Translations under genes and position numbers: made by a program | From: Mycoplasma sp. CAG:877 | Lineage (GTDB): Bacteria; Bacillota_I; Bacilli_A; RF39; UBA660 | Length of the DNA: 64,000 nt | Direction: 5' to 3' | Assembly (NCBI GenBank): GCA_000433455.1 | Contig: HF992499.1 | Location: 49,944 to 113,943 of the forward strand | Part shown: piece after piece, positions 44,482 through 54,029 of the stretch | Layout of the letters: each line of letters starts with the position of its first letter | How positions within the stretch are numbered: the stretch's first letter is position 1 | The notes under the pieces: generated by a model | The model's input: only the letters and a program-made list of their open reading frames with translations | What the model was told of the DNA's origin: nothing | The model's database searches: none

Positions 44482-46095
44482 GTGTTAATTGATAATAAAA
44501 TTTATAATTGTGCTGAATATTTAAGACTATCTAAAGATGATTTAGGTAAAAATGATGAATCATCATCTATTCAAAGTCAAAGATTGATAATTGAAGGTTT
44601 TGCTAAACATAATAATTTAAAAATAGTTGAAGAATATGTCGACGATGGTTATTCTGGTGGTAATTTTGATAGACCTGCATTTATTAGAATGATTGAAGAC
44701 ATCGAATCTGGAAAAATAAATTGTGTTATAACAAAAGATTTATCTAGGCTTGGACGAGAAATGTATAAAACTGGAAATTATATTGAAGAATATTTTTTAG
44801 AACATGACGTTAGATATATTGCTATCAATGATTCTTATGACTCTAATATTGGAGATTCTATGCTTGGTATAAGATTAGGTGTCAATGATTTGTATCTAAG
44901 AGATATATCAAAAAAGGTACGTTCATCATTTAGGGTAAAACAAGAGCGTGGTGAGTATATAGGAAGTTTTCCATGTTATGGTTATATTAAGAACCCAGAA
45001 GATAAACATAAATTAATTGTTGATCCTGTGGCGTCTAAAGTTATTAAATTGATATATCAACTATGTTTGGAAGGATTTGGAATTACTAGAATATGCCAAA
45101 AACTAACAAATGAAAAAATACCTATTCCTATTGTTTATAAAAAAGAACCAAGAGGACTACTAGTAACTGAAAACGATGGATTTGGTATTTGGAAAAATTC
45201 AACGGTTAGAAATATATTAAAGAGTCAAATGTATATTGGAAACATGGTTCAACATACACATGAAAAGATTAGTTATAATCAAAAAAAATGTAAGCATTTA
45301 AAGGAAAATGATTTTATAATAGTTGAACATACACATGAACCTATTATTAGTATAGAAGATTTTAATAAAGTACAAGAAATTTTGAAACAAAAAAGCCATA
45401 CTCCAGTAGATAGAAACTTTGACAGATTTTTATTATCAGGGATAATGTTTTGTGGCAAATGTGGGCATACTTTAGGTGTTGGAGTAAAAAAAACAAAATC
45501 AGTTCCATCACAATATACACATTGTAATCATTATACAAGAAAAGGTGTGAAAAGTGGATGTACTCCTAATAGACTTAATTATTACTTATTAGAAAAAGAT
45601 ATAATTAATTTTTTAAACGAAGTTGGCGAAGAATTTATCAAGTATTATGATATTAGGAATTTGGTTGAAGACTCTGTATATGTTTATAATCGTGATATAG
45701 ATGATATGAAAAAAGAGTTAAGTCAATTGGAAAAAGATATAAATAAAAAAATAAATATTATTTCTAATTTGTATAATGATAAAATTGATGGAGTTATTTC
45801 TGTTGATGTATACAAAAGTTTAGCAGATAACCATGAGAGAGAATTAAAAAAACTAAAGAAAAAACAAGAAGGATTAGAAAATAAATTAAAGATATTTTCT
45901 ATTAAATCAAAAGAAAAAGAATTTACTAAATGTCGTGAATCAGTAGAAAATTTTATGAAATTAAAAGTACCTTCTAGGAGTACAATAAAAAATTTGATTA
46001 GTAAAATTGTTATATATGATGAAGGCAATGAAAAAGAGGTTAAGGTGTTTTTTAGATTTAAAGAACTTACCAATATATCAAGTAAGTTAGTTTAA
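44482..46095 (+). CDS. Large serine recombinase
   Basis: The catalytic resolvase domain (residues ~8-155) has YLRLSKDD with the nucleophilic Ser (~S17), SIQSQR and the arginines of TKDLSRLGREM. The recombinase domain (~165-290) has GYIKNPEDKHKLIVDP and STVRNILKSQMYIGNM. A zinc ribbon (~325-365) has FCGKCGHTLG and a later CNHYTRKGVKSGC. A coiled-coil (~395-480) completes the TnpX/TndX-like layout. The GTG at 44482 follows AAGGGTGG. Such enzymes integrate and excise circular DNA at a two-base core, matching the GG junction in ftsW. The gene is intact, so the element may still be mobile. Confidence 0.93.
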   Translation: MLIDNKIYNCAEYLRLSKDDLGKNDESSSIQSQRLIIEGFAKHNNLKIVEEYVDDGYSGGNFDRPAFIRMIEDIESGKINCVITKDLSRLGREMYKTGNYIEEYFLEHDVRYIAINDSYDSNIGDSMLGIRLGVNDLYLRDISKKVRSSFRVKQERGEYIGSFPCYGYIKNPEDKHKLIVDPVASKVIKLIYQLCLEGFGITRICQKLTNEKIPIPIVYKKEPRGLLVTENDGFGIWKNSTVRNILKSQMYIGNMVQHTHEKISYNQKKCKHLKENDFIIVEHTHEPIISIEDFNKVQEILKQKSHTPVDRNFDRFLLSGIMFCGKCGHTLGVGVKKTKSVPSQYTHCNHYTRKGVKSGCTPNRLNYYLLEKDIINFLNEVGEEFIKYYDIRNLVEDSVYVYNRDIDDMKKELSQLEKDINKKINIISNLYNDKIDGVISVDVYKSLADNHERELKKLKKKQEGLENKLKIFSIKSKEKEFTKCRESVENFMKLKVPSRSTIKNLISKIVIYDEGNEKEVKVFFRFKELTNISSKLV

Positions 46096-46161
46096 TATTT
46101 AAAAAGTTATCACAATAGTATGGGCAACCTTTTATTTTTTTATAACTTTAAAATGGCAAAG

Positions 46162-46163
46162 GG
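46162..46163 (+). other. attR core (GG) of the ftsW element
   Basis: The right junction reads GGCAAAGGGTGTAACACTA. With GG as the core, the ftsW codon series GGT GTA ACA CTA CCT resumes immediately at T46164. Confidence 0.75.
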
Positions 46164-46260
46164 TGTAACACTACCTTTCTTATCTTATGGAGGTAGTAGT
46201 CTTCTAATAACTTGTGCTTCTATTGGTATACTTCTAAATATTAGTAAATATCAAATGTAG
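46164..46260 (+). pseudogene. ftsW: ftsW 3' part (separated by the element)
   Basis: The frame continues (G)[20 protein letters not shown] and ends [11 protein letters not shown] plus TAG. This is the most conserved motif and last helix of FtsW/RodA/SpoVE, in frame with the 5' part at 40902-41893. It has no start of its own. It is the proof of the insertion and of exact reversibility. Confidence 0.95.
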
Positions 46261-46344
46261 TTTTATTATTTATGTAAAAATTATTCTTGAAGGTTCCAAA
46301 ATCATAATATATACTAACATTATGAAGTAAAAAGGAGAGTGCAC

Positions 46345-46566
46345 ATGTCAGAACAAAATTATGAATTTCATAAAAATAATGAAAAAGACACAATCTACTG
46401 GGTTAATAAAACAGATAGTATAGGAGAACATTTATTTACGTTTGATAAGAAAAAAATCTATAATTTATTTAAAGACTATCCACATGAGCTAACTAAAGAA
46501 GAAAAAGAAATATTTGACAAAGAAAACCCTTATTGGAAAAATTTTTTTGAAGATAGAAATAAATAA
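46345..46566 (+). CDS. Hypothetical small protein, 73 residues
   Basis: A soluble acidic protein: YWVNKTDSIGEHLFTFDKKK, then NLFKDYPHELTKEEKEIFDK and ENPYWKNFF. The pattern FDKKKIYNLFxDYP..LTxEEKEIFDKENPxWxxFF seems familiar from small uncharacterised Bacillota proteins, but no function is known to me. The ATG at 46345 lies behind AAAGGAGAGTG. Its own terminator follows. Confidence 0.75.
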   Translation: MSEQNYEFHKNNEKDTIYWVNKTDSIGEHLFTFDKKKIYNLFKDYPHELTKEEKEIFDKENPYWKNFFEDRNK

Positions 46567-46597
46567 AATACAGTAATCAAAAATAACTGTATTTTTC
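46566..46597 (+). terminator. Terminator after the 73-residue protein gene
   Basis: AAATACAGT (46566-46574) pairs with ACTGTATTT (46586-46594), then T-rich sequence. Confidence 0.8.
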
Positions 46598-46684
46598 TTT
46601 TCTACTGATAGTTATTTATCTAAATTTATGATATGATAATTATAAAGATTAAATAAGTATAAAGAAATTGGAAGTGTGTTAGTT

Positions 46685-49600
46685 ATGGCAGAAATTATGA
46701 CTATAGAAGAGTTTAGAGAATTAAAAAGAAACCAACAAGAAATCATAGAAAAATTAGACTCTAATGAAAATAAAACTGAAGACGATGAAGATGAACTTCT
46801 AACCACTTATCTTGCCAACCAAGACTATCTTATAAGTCATGATTTAAGTCTTATTCCAAAAGGAGAGTGGAAAGGCTTTTCCTTTGCCTCTTCTAAATAC
46901 CATCGAGTAGACTTATCAAAAACCAGAGCTAATATTGATTTTTCAATTCTTGATTATAGAGAATATATAAATTATAAAAGCTGTACTATAAGTAATCTTG
47001 ATCAAATAAATCGTATTATAGACTCTAATAATTTTGATCGAGAAGTCATCTCTCAATATAAAGAGTTTTTTCTTTCCGATAACTTTGACGAAAATACAAA
47101 GCAAAAAATTTATGAGCGTTCACTAACTATCGAGGATTTATTTTCTTTTTCTGAAGAACAAATCAATGAAATAGGGGATAAAAAAGTTCTAAACTGTTTC
47201 AACACCAAGACAAGATATATGATTAGAGAACTAGGTCTAGAAAAAACTCTTCAATTATACTATGTATCAAAAGAGGATTATCAAGAAGTATATGATATTA
47301 TAAATGGATATTATTATGCCTATAAGCCATATTATGAAGAAAATTCACACCTTACAGAAGAACTAAAAAATACTCCAGTTCAAGGCATAAAGACAAAAAT
47401 TTACTCAATTATACGTGAACTTATAATAGAAATGCCACAAATTAAAATAGAACTTTCTAAACTTACTCCAGGTTTTATTGAAAGCAATAAAGATATACTA
47501 TTATTAGATACAGAAGTACCTACTGAACTAAGAGAAAAATATTATGCCAAGAGTCTAACTTTAGATGATCTTCTAAATAGCCTGAACCTTTTCAAAAATG
47601 TACCTATCGCAAGCTTCATAGATACCCAAGAAGAAGACAACAACGCTCTAAAAAACATTGTTCAAATCCTAGGACCTGGTGTATTTAAAATACTTGTTGA
47701 GTCCTATCCAAAACAATTAAACTATATTATAAAAGGTAAATTAGGTAATTCATTTTATACTTTAATAAAAGAAACTATGTTTTCAGTAATAAATAAAACC
47801 ACTGATACTAATGAAGGGCTAAAAGAGTACTTAACGACATTCTTTAGAATACATAATACCATTAGAAATAAAGAACAATTATTATTATATGAACCAGGGT
47901 TATTTGAATTAGATTCATCCCAGAAAACAGTTATAAAACAACTATCTTTAAAAAATATGCAAAGATTTGAAAGAGAAACAGGCTTTTTTTCACACTACAC
48001 CTCAGGAGTTACTAATGCTTTACCTATGTTACATACTTTTTCGATTTATCTACCAAACAGAGATTATATGAATTTCTCTGACAAAGAAAAGAAAGAGTTA
48101 ACATATGAAGAATTTCAAGATAAATTAGCTGAATTAATTGGGCATATTATAAGGACAAGACCTTATGGTATTAAAGTTGACTTTGACTGGATGGAAGGAG
48201 AATTTAGAGAAAAGCATCCAGAAATATTCATGGATAAAAATGCCCCAGACCAGTTAAAAAAAGCTTTTTATGAATACAAAATTACTCCTCAGTTGATAAA
48301 AGACAATCCAGACTATATTCCATATTTACTTGATAAAAACTTAGCTAATACTATAAATACAGTTATAAGTTTAGAAACAACTAAAGATCAAGAAGAAACA
48401 TATTTTAATCGTTATGATCTTCTAAACTTCATAGAAGAATATTCTAAAAGATATGGAAATGAAAAAACACTACATCTTATAGAAAAATATGGCGATTTAA
48501 TAGCAAATACAAAATTAACATGTAGTAATAAAGACCTTTCTGATGAAAAAGCCTTAGAAAAAGTTGTTAGAGCAGGTATTTATGAAAAAATATCTCATAA
48601 AAGTGTTAATTATATATCCTTATTAAAAGATAAAGATTTTGTCTTAGAATACCCAGAAATATTTATCGATTTTACTACTTTAGACGGAATAAGTACTGCT
48701 GAAAAAGAAAGACTAGAAAAAGCTTTTTATAAAAAAGAACTAACCTATGAAGATATAAAGAAACATCCATCTTTAAAAGATGCCCTTAAAAATAAAGATT
48801 TACATTTTATCTTTTCTTCTTACTCTCCATCTAATTTTAGTTATTATTCTTCTAATTATTCAGATGGCGACTTAGAATTATTAAATGTATTTGGCCCTGA
48901 TAAATTTTTAGAATTATGTTCTAGATATGGTAGATATATGAACAATATTAGTAAAGAGCTTCATAAACAAATAACCGTTATTAACGGAAAGTATATGAAA
49001 TTTTCAGCAAGAGAAGAAGGAACTGATGGTACACTAGATTTTGAAGATATCGCAAGAAGAATAGAAGAAATTATTGCTAGAGAATGTAAAAATGGTAATA
49101 TTTTATATTCACCAGAAGATGCACCAACATTTTTAAAAGAAAAATACAGTGAATTATTTTTAAATGATGATGCACCAGAAACCTTAAAGTCTTACTTTTA
49201 TGCTTCAAAAGGAAGTTCTGGTTTAACATTTAATGTTTTAAGTCAACATAAAGAATGGATACCTTATTTAAAAGACAAGTCTCTTTTAACACCATTTCTA
49301 AGAGCGACAAATTATAAAAATGAAATGACTGAATACTTTAATTTATTTGGAAATGAATTAGCAATTAAATTTGGTACCACTAAATCAGAAACAGTAGAAG
49401 AAATGATAAAATCAGGCCAAGTTATTATGATGAAAGCTTGGTATGAAAATACTGGTTGTAAATTTATTCCAAGTTTCGTTGTAATGCAAAACTTTCCTAT
49501 AGAAGAAGCAGATAAATTTTTAACATCAGCTTCTAACTGGAGTAACTTAATGCGTATCAAACGTTATGCTAAAACGCCAGAGGCAAGTGCCGCTATGTTA

Positions 49601-51532
49601 AAACTTGCTTACTCATTTGGTTCTTTTGATCATGATCAAAGAGGCTACAAAAAGGTTTACGAACTACTAACTGGGATACCATCAAGTATTTCCAAAGAGC
49701 ACGGTTATGTAGTTGAAAAAATAGATTATCGTATAAAAAAATATCAAGATATCTTAATAGATAAACTAAAATCAAATAATCAAGACCCTAGTCAATTACC
49801 AAAAGAAGAATTTTATCAAAAACTAATTTCTGAAATTAAATCTGATAACTGTCAATATACAACTAGTATATTTGATAATCAAACTCTACTAAGACTTATA
49901 AGTTGTCTAGAAAGAGAAAATGTTGCACTAGATTTTTCGAAAGATATAATTAATCAAATATATCATAAAAATCAAGATGAATCATACTCACTAATAATCA
50001 ATCCTCAAAATTATCCTAAAACAACTGAAGTAATTAGAGAAATACTAGAAAACTTTGGAGAGTTACCAATATTAACGCCTCACAAAGCTCATCGATTATT
50101 TGGTGGTTTCGAATTAAAATATGATCGTGACTTTAGAGAATTCTTTCTTGAAAATATGACTGAAATTATGGAAAATCCTGATTATGCCACACTTCTTAGT
50201 GGTATTCAAAAACAATTTTCTGATATCAAAAGAATAAACTCTAATAGACACTTAACATTACCATTAGCTGTTGGCTACATTCAAACTAATCAGTATTCAT
50301 CAGTTTTACCGGGAAACGAAAAATTAGCTGAGATATCATCTATTGCCGGATACTCTCAAGGTGACTTTGAAATTCTTCAACAAATATATAACTATGGTAG
50401 ACAAAGAACTTTTAGTAGTATTCCTCGTATAGAAAATACAACTGCCAAATATAGCTATGAAATGTTAAGACTAGATGATCCTCTTGCTCTAGCAATCGGA
50501 ACTCTAACTGATTGTTGTCAAGAATTAAGAAATGCAGCTGAAACCTGCATGGAACATAGTATGGTTGATAAAAATGGTCGTGTCTTTGTAGTTAGAAATG
50601 AAGAAGGGGAAATAGTCGCTCAAAGTTGGGTTTGGCGAAATAATAACGTTCTTTGTTTTGACAATATAGAAATACCTGAAAAAGCCCTAGAAAAGTCAAG
50701 AAAAGAAAGCCGAAAAAGAGAATTTACTGATGAGATATATGAAGTTTATAAACAAGCTGCTCGTGAATTAATTGAAAAAGATCAAGAAGTTTATAAAAAT
50801 CTTCTAGAAACAGGAAAAATAACTTTAGAAGAATATGAGTCCTTAAGACTGGGAAAAGTAACTGTAGGTTTAGGCTATAACGATATTGCTGAATCTATAA
50901 AAAGAAATTCAGAATTTGATAGTAGTCTACTTACTAGACCATTACCATTTCAAGCTCCTGTAAAGTTACGAAGTGGCTTATATACAAGTGATTCTAATAC
51001 TCAATACATTTTAGAAGAAACTGAAGGAAGAAATGAAGAAGAAAAAGAAACTTTACCAGTACATAATGATTTATACACATTATATGATGATTCTAACTTT
51101 ACAGAAAAGTCCTTAATAACTCTAGAAAAACTAGAAATGATTACTAAAGATGATCCTCTATATTTAGATACTGCTATGTCAAGTGAGATAGACTCTAACC
51201 ATCTAGTAACTGGCTTAGCTAGAAACTACAATTTAAATCCCGAAACAACAAAAGTAGTAATGAATCCAAACTTTGCCATTATATATGACACAACATCATC
51301 ACAAGTTAGAATAGGGGATTTACTATTTAATACCAAAATAAAAACTCCTGATAAAGAAATAGATATTTCTGACATAGTAAAAATTCAAATAAGATTAGCT
51401 CTCGATCAAATTTCTTATGACAAGGAAATAGTTCTTTCTAACCTAAATCAAAACCAACAACAAATGCTAGAAAAAGCTAAATCCTTAACAGACGAAATAG
51501 ACAAAGAAAGAGGTGTATCTCATGCAAGATAA
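46685..51532 (+). CDS. Giant hypothetical protein, 1615 residues, with a C-terminal Cys/His-containing domain
   Basis: No signal peptide or membrane segment. Most of the chain is helical, with a loosely repeated ~70-110-residue unit: 'xx..AP/VPxxLKxxFYxKxLTxxDLxxxPxxxPYLKDK' (e.g. VPTELREKYYAKSLTLDDLL, APDQLKKAFYEYKITPQLIK, APETLKSYFYASKGSSGLTF). Near residues 1278-1335 it has GTLTDCCQELRNAAETCMEH, GRVFVVRNEEGEIVAQSWVW and CFDNIEIP. These form a compact domain with conserved-looking Cys and His that resembles, faintly, the PcfJ-type C-terminal region. The ATG at 46685 follows GGAAGTG. It overlaps the next gene by 11 bases, so the two are translationally coupled. Function is unknown. Confidence 0.8.
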   Translation: MAEIMTIEEFRELKRNQQEIIEKLDSNENKTEDDEDELLTTYLANQDYLISHDLSLIPKGEWKGFSFASSKYHRVDLSKTRANIDFSILDYREYINYKSCTISNLDQINRIIDSNNFDREVISQYKEFFLSDNFDENTKQKIYERSLTIEDLFSFSEEQINEIGDKKVLNCFNTKTRYMIRELGLEKTLQLYYVSKEDYQEVYDIINGYYYAYKPYYEENSHLTEELKNTPVQGIKTKIYSIIRELIIEMPQIKIELSKLTPGFIESNKDILLLDTEVPTELREKYYAKSLTLDDLLNSLNLFKNVPIASFIDTQEEDNNALKNIVQILGPGVFKILVESYPKQLNYIIKGKLGNSFYTLIKETMFSVINKTTDTNEGLKEYLTTFFRIHNTIRNKEQLLLYEPGLFELDSSQKTVIKQLSLKNMQRFERETGFFSHYTSGVTNALPMLHTFSIYLPNRDYMNFSDKEKKELTYEEFQDKLAELIGHIIRTRPYGIKVDFDWMEGEFREKHPEIFMDKNAPDQLKKAFYEYKITPQLIKDNPDYIPYLLDKNLANTINTVISLETTKDQEETYFNRYDLLNFIEEYSKRYGNEKTLHLIEKYGDLIANTKLTCSNKDLSDEKALEKVVRAGIYEKISHKSVNYISLLKDKDFVLEYPEIFIDFTTLDGISTAEKERLEKAFYKKELTYEDIKKHPSLKDALKNKDLHFIFSSYSPSNFSYYSSNYSDGDLELLNVFGPDKFLELCSRYGRYMNNISKELHKQITVINGKYMKFSAREEGTDGTLDFEDIARRIEEIIARECKNGNILYSPEDAPTFLKEKYSELFLNDDAPETLKSYFYASKGSSGLTFNVLSQHKEWIPYLKDKSLLTPFLRATNYKNEMTEYFNLFGNELAIKFGTTKSETVEEMIKSGQVIMMKAWYENTGCKFIPSFVVMQNFPIEEADKFLTSASNWSNLMRIKRYAKTPEASAAMLKLAYSFGSFDHDQRGYKKVYELLTGIPSSISKEHGYVVEKIDYRIKKYQDILIDKLKSNNQDPSQLPKEEFYQKLISEIKSDNCQYTTSIFDNQTLLRLISCLERENVALDFSKDIINQIYHKNQDESYSLIINPQNYPKTTEVIREILENFGELPILTPHKAHRLFGGFELKYDRDFREFFLENMTEIMENPDYATLLSGIQKQFSDIKRINSNRHLTLPLAVGYIQTNQYSSVLPGNEKLAEISSIAGYSQGDFEILQQIYNYGRQRTFSSIPRIENTTAKYSYEMLRLDDPLALAIGTLTDCCQELRNAAETCMEHSMVDKNGRVFVVRNEEGEIVAQSWVWRNNNVLCFDNIEIPEKALEKSRKESRKREFTDEIYEVYKQAARELIEKDQEVYKNLLETGKITLEEYESLRLGKVTVGLGYNDIAESIKRNSEFDSSLLTRPLPFQAPVKLRSGLYTSDSNTQYILEETEGRNEEEKETLPVHNDLYTLYDDSNFTEKSLITLEKLEMITKDDPLYLDTAMSSEIDSNHLVTGLARNYNLNPETTKVVMNPNFAIIYDTTSSQVRIGDLLFNTKIKTPDKEIDISDIVKIQIRLALDQISYDKEIVLSNLNQNQQQMLEKAKSLTDEIDKERGVSHAR

Positions 51533-52541
51533 TATTAATACCATTCTAAATAATGCATTAGTAGTAACAAATGATAATCTAGTTCAAAATATAGATTTAA
51601 TAATTAAAAAGATTAAAGAGTCCCTAAAAGTAAATGAAGATTTACTAATATCAGCTAATAAAATAGATCAAAAAAATAATAATGGATTTATAATGGACAC
51701 TAAAGTTATTGATAATATCTTTTCAAATATCGAAAAAGAAACATCTAAATATGGTACTGTTACTATTTCAAGAAAAGATACTGAAAAAGGTATAATCTAT
51801 GGTAAAGAACTATTAGATATTGGAAATGTAATTGTTATAAATGATGGTAACCCATACGTTATTATTGAAATGTCCTTAAGAAATATCCTAGCCAGTAATA
51901 AAACTATCTTTGTAAACTCTGGCTACATGTATGGAACTAATCAATTAATAATAAAACTAATGCAAGCAGTCTTAGAACAATTTAATATTTCTAAATACAT
52001 GCTAAGTTTATTTATAACCGAAAATTATGAAGAGGTTTTATCTCACTATGCTAACATAGACTTAGTAGTCTGCATTGGTAACAATCATCTTCAAAGACTA
52101 ATATTGGAAAAAAGTAAAAGTAAAACTATAACATCTGGCTATGAAAACTTTGATTTATATATAGAAGATACTAATAATCTAGATTTTCTAAACACAATTA
52201 TAAATACCGGTGTAAATATTAATTTATATATAAATAAAATTACTAATCTAGATTATCAAGATGCTATCCTAGTAGATGATCTTGATGAAGCTATAGCTCA
52301 AATAAATTACAATGGTAATACTTATAGTACTTCTATTTTTACATCGTCATCTACTAACGCTTCTAGATTTATAAAAGAAATAAAATCTAGTATTGTTACA
52401 GTAAATACTTCTCCAACTATTGAAAGAATAATCGATATAAAACAAAGTGACTTATTTATTGAAAAAACAATTATTTATCCCTTGAATTTTACTTTAACTA
52501 ATACAAGTGAAAAAGTAAATATACCAGATGAAAACATATAA
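51522..52541 (+). CDS. ProA/aldehyde-dehydrogenase-like protein lacking the catalytic cysteine
   Basis: The fold order matches gamma-glutamyl phosphate reductase: N-terminal helices (NVDLIIKKIKESLKVNEDLL-like), VVCIGNNHLQRLILEKS (family: DLIIPRGGxxLI), YENFDLYIEDTNNLDFLNTI (family: GNCHVYVD), and a C-terminal AILVDDLDEAIAQINYNGNT followed by TSIFTSSSTNASRFIKEIKS. At the place of the nucleophile (family: RPGVCNAxETLLV) it reads NTGVNINLYINK, without Cys. It is therefore probably a non-catalytic relative repurposed for binding or regulation. It starts within the last codons of the 1615-residue protein gene and likely works with it. Confidence 0.65.
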   Translation: MQDNINTILNNALVVTNDNLVQNIDLIIKKIKESLKVNEDLLISANKIDQKNNNGFIMDTKVIDNIFSNIEKETSKYGTVTISRKDTEKGIIYGKELLDIGNVIVINDGNPYVIIEMSLRNILASNKTIFVNSGYMYGTNQLIIKLMQAVLEQFNISKYMLSLFITENYEEVLSHYANIDLVVCIGNNHLQRLILEKSKSKTITSGYENFDLYIEDTNNLDFLNTIINTGVNINLYINKITNLDYQDAILVDDLDEAIAQINYNGNTYSTSIFTSSSTNASRFIKEIKSSIVTVNTSPTIERIIDIKQSDLFIEKTIIYPLNFTLTNTSEKVNIPDENI

Positions 52542-52569
52542 AAAAGACTTAAATCCAAGTCTTTTTTTT
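52541..52569. terminator. Bidirectional terminator between converging genes
   Basis: AAAAAGACTT (52541-52550) pairs with AAGTCTTTTT (52557-52566). T-runs on both strands serve the ProA-like gene and the converging transporter gene. Confidence 0.85.
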
Positions 52570-53427
52570 CTACATCTTTATAAGTATAACACCAATTAAT
52601 ATTATAATAGCAGCCACAATCTTTTGTATAAACTTACTTTTATCATGATTAAATACAAACTCTACTAAAGCATTAAGTATTGCTGTAAGAGCAAATAAAG
52701 GAGCAACTATTGTAACACTACCTAATTGATAAGCTCTAATCGAAGCATTTAACATTAATGCCCAACAAAAAGCTGCTAAAATAAATTTTTTCTTATTATA
52801 TAAATTAAATTCTTCCTTAACTTCTCTAATCGAATGTTTTCCAAAAATAAATATCAAAATAGCAGGAATAGTAACAGTTATATATGTATAAAAAGCTAAG
52901 TTAAAGTGATCAGACAAATCAACATTAATGAGCATTGCAACAGCAAACAAAAAGTTTGCAAAAAACGTCATTACAAAATATTTATTAATAACAAACTTTC
53001 CTTTATTATAAGTAAGTATTAAATTCGCAACAATTATTAAGATAGTGCCAACTATTTTATTTATAATTAATTCTTCTTTTAAAAAAACAAAGCCAAAAAT
53101 AATCATAAATACTGTTGATAACTGTTTCATCATACTAAAAGTAGAAGGATCAAGACCATATCTTGCCTCAATATTAAGTCTATCTGTAACAGCATAAATT
53201 AATACAACGACCAGTAACGTAAGAATAATACTACTATTAATTTGAAACTTCATCTCAAAAAAAGGTATCATTAATAATGAAAAAAAACCTGTAAAAATCT
53301 CTAATAGTATTGTTAAAGATCCTGCATTTTTCATATTTCTATTTGCTAATTTAAACTCTTGAGAAAATAAAACACTAGCTATCAAATACAAGACAACATA
53401 AAACTCCCAACTCGTAAATATTTCCAT
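52570..53427 (-). CDS. DMT-superfamily (EamA-like) transporter
   Basis: This is the only convincing minus-strand gene in the window. It encodes ten membrane helices in two five-helix halves; the second half ends in VTIVAPLFALTAILNALVEF, the usual EamA dimer-like signature with a Pro-Leu-Ala core. Substrates of such exporters range from amino acids to metabolites. The ATG at 53427 is chosen because GGTGAT lies just upstream of it; the longer frame to 53493 would add an unlikely leader. The opposite orientation to all its neighbours suggests separate regulation. Confidence 0.82.
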   Translation of the reverse strand: MEIFTSWEFYVVLYLIASVLFSQEFKLANRNMKNAGSLTILLEIFTGFFSLLMIPFFEMKFQINSSIILTLLVVVLIYAVTDRLNIEARYGLDPSTFSMMKQLSTVFMIIFGFVFLKEELIINKIVGTILIIVANLILTYNKGKFVINKYFVMTFFANFLFAVAMLINVDLSDHFNLAFYTYITVTIPAILIFIFGKHSIREVKEEFNLYNKKKFILAAFCWALMLNASIRAYQLGSVTIVAPLFALTAILNALVEFVFNHDKSKFIQKIVAAIIILIGVILIKM

Positions 53428-53581
53428 ATAATCACCATAAAAATTATAACTTAATACTATAAAATAATCTATATAAAACATCATCCTATACATAATTTGT
53501 CAAAAAAGTATGAATTTAAACCACTAATTTATATTTTGTTATATAGAAAAATTTATGTATAATAAAAAACAAGGTGGTATT

Positions 53582-53960
53582 ATGTCAAAATACTTAGATT
53601 TAAAAGTTTCATATCGAAAAGAACAACTTCTAGAAGCAGCAAACTACATAAAAGAAGGTAAACTTGTCTTATTTCCAACAGAAACAGTATATGGAATAGG
53701 TGCTAATGGTCTAGATGAAAAAGCTGTTAAAAGTATCTTTACTGCTAAAGGTAGAAAACAAGATAATCCCTTAATATTACATGTATCTAGTATCACTATG
53801 GTAGAAGAAATTTCTAAAAATATCTTTACCCTTTTACGAAAAAGTAGACGCCTATAACGTTAACTTAGTAATTATTGAAGGTGTAGAACCTACTGGTCTA
53901 GGTCTAGCTATCATGAATAGATTAATAAGATCTTGTTCTCATAATTATCAAGAATTATAA
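53582..53960 (+). pseudogene. Sua5/YwlC-type threonylcarbamoyl-AMP synthase with large internal deletion
   Basis: The first 80 codons are a normal start of Sua5/TsaC: GKLVLFPTETVYGIGANGLD, then SIFTAKGRKQDNPLILHV. The frame then breaks near 53830-53840. A short C-terminal piece follows in another frame: EKVDAYNVNLVIIEGVEPTG, then LGLAIMNRLIRSCSHNYQEL, the end of the Sua5 C-terminal domain. More than 200 residues of the middle are missing. Sua5 makes the t6A precursor for tRNAs and is usually essential, so another copy is expected elsewhere in the genome. Confidence 0.85.
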
Positions 53961-54029
53961 AATTAATAGTCTTTTTCTAAATAAAATGTTACAATCTAAA
54001 TGAGAATAAAATCTACAAAGGAGATAAAT

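Larger units (their letters stand above)
41894..46163 (+). mobile_element. 4.27-kb serine-recombinase element inserted in ftsW
   Basis: The boundaries follow from the split ftsW gene and the shared GG core. Contents in order: ~300 bases without a clear gene, two overlapping YibE/F-type membrane genes, a broken permease, a 51-residue small protein and a 537-residue large serine recombinase at the right end. There are no mobilisation, replication or phage genes, so it can move alone only by excision and integration. The genes are AT-richer than their surroundings and use TTA for Leu where host genes often use CTA, which suggests another origin. The 41919-42205 stretch holds only low-complexity A/T sequence and a -10-like TATAAT near 42181. 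Confidence 0.88.
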
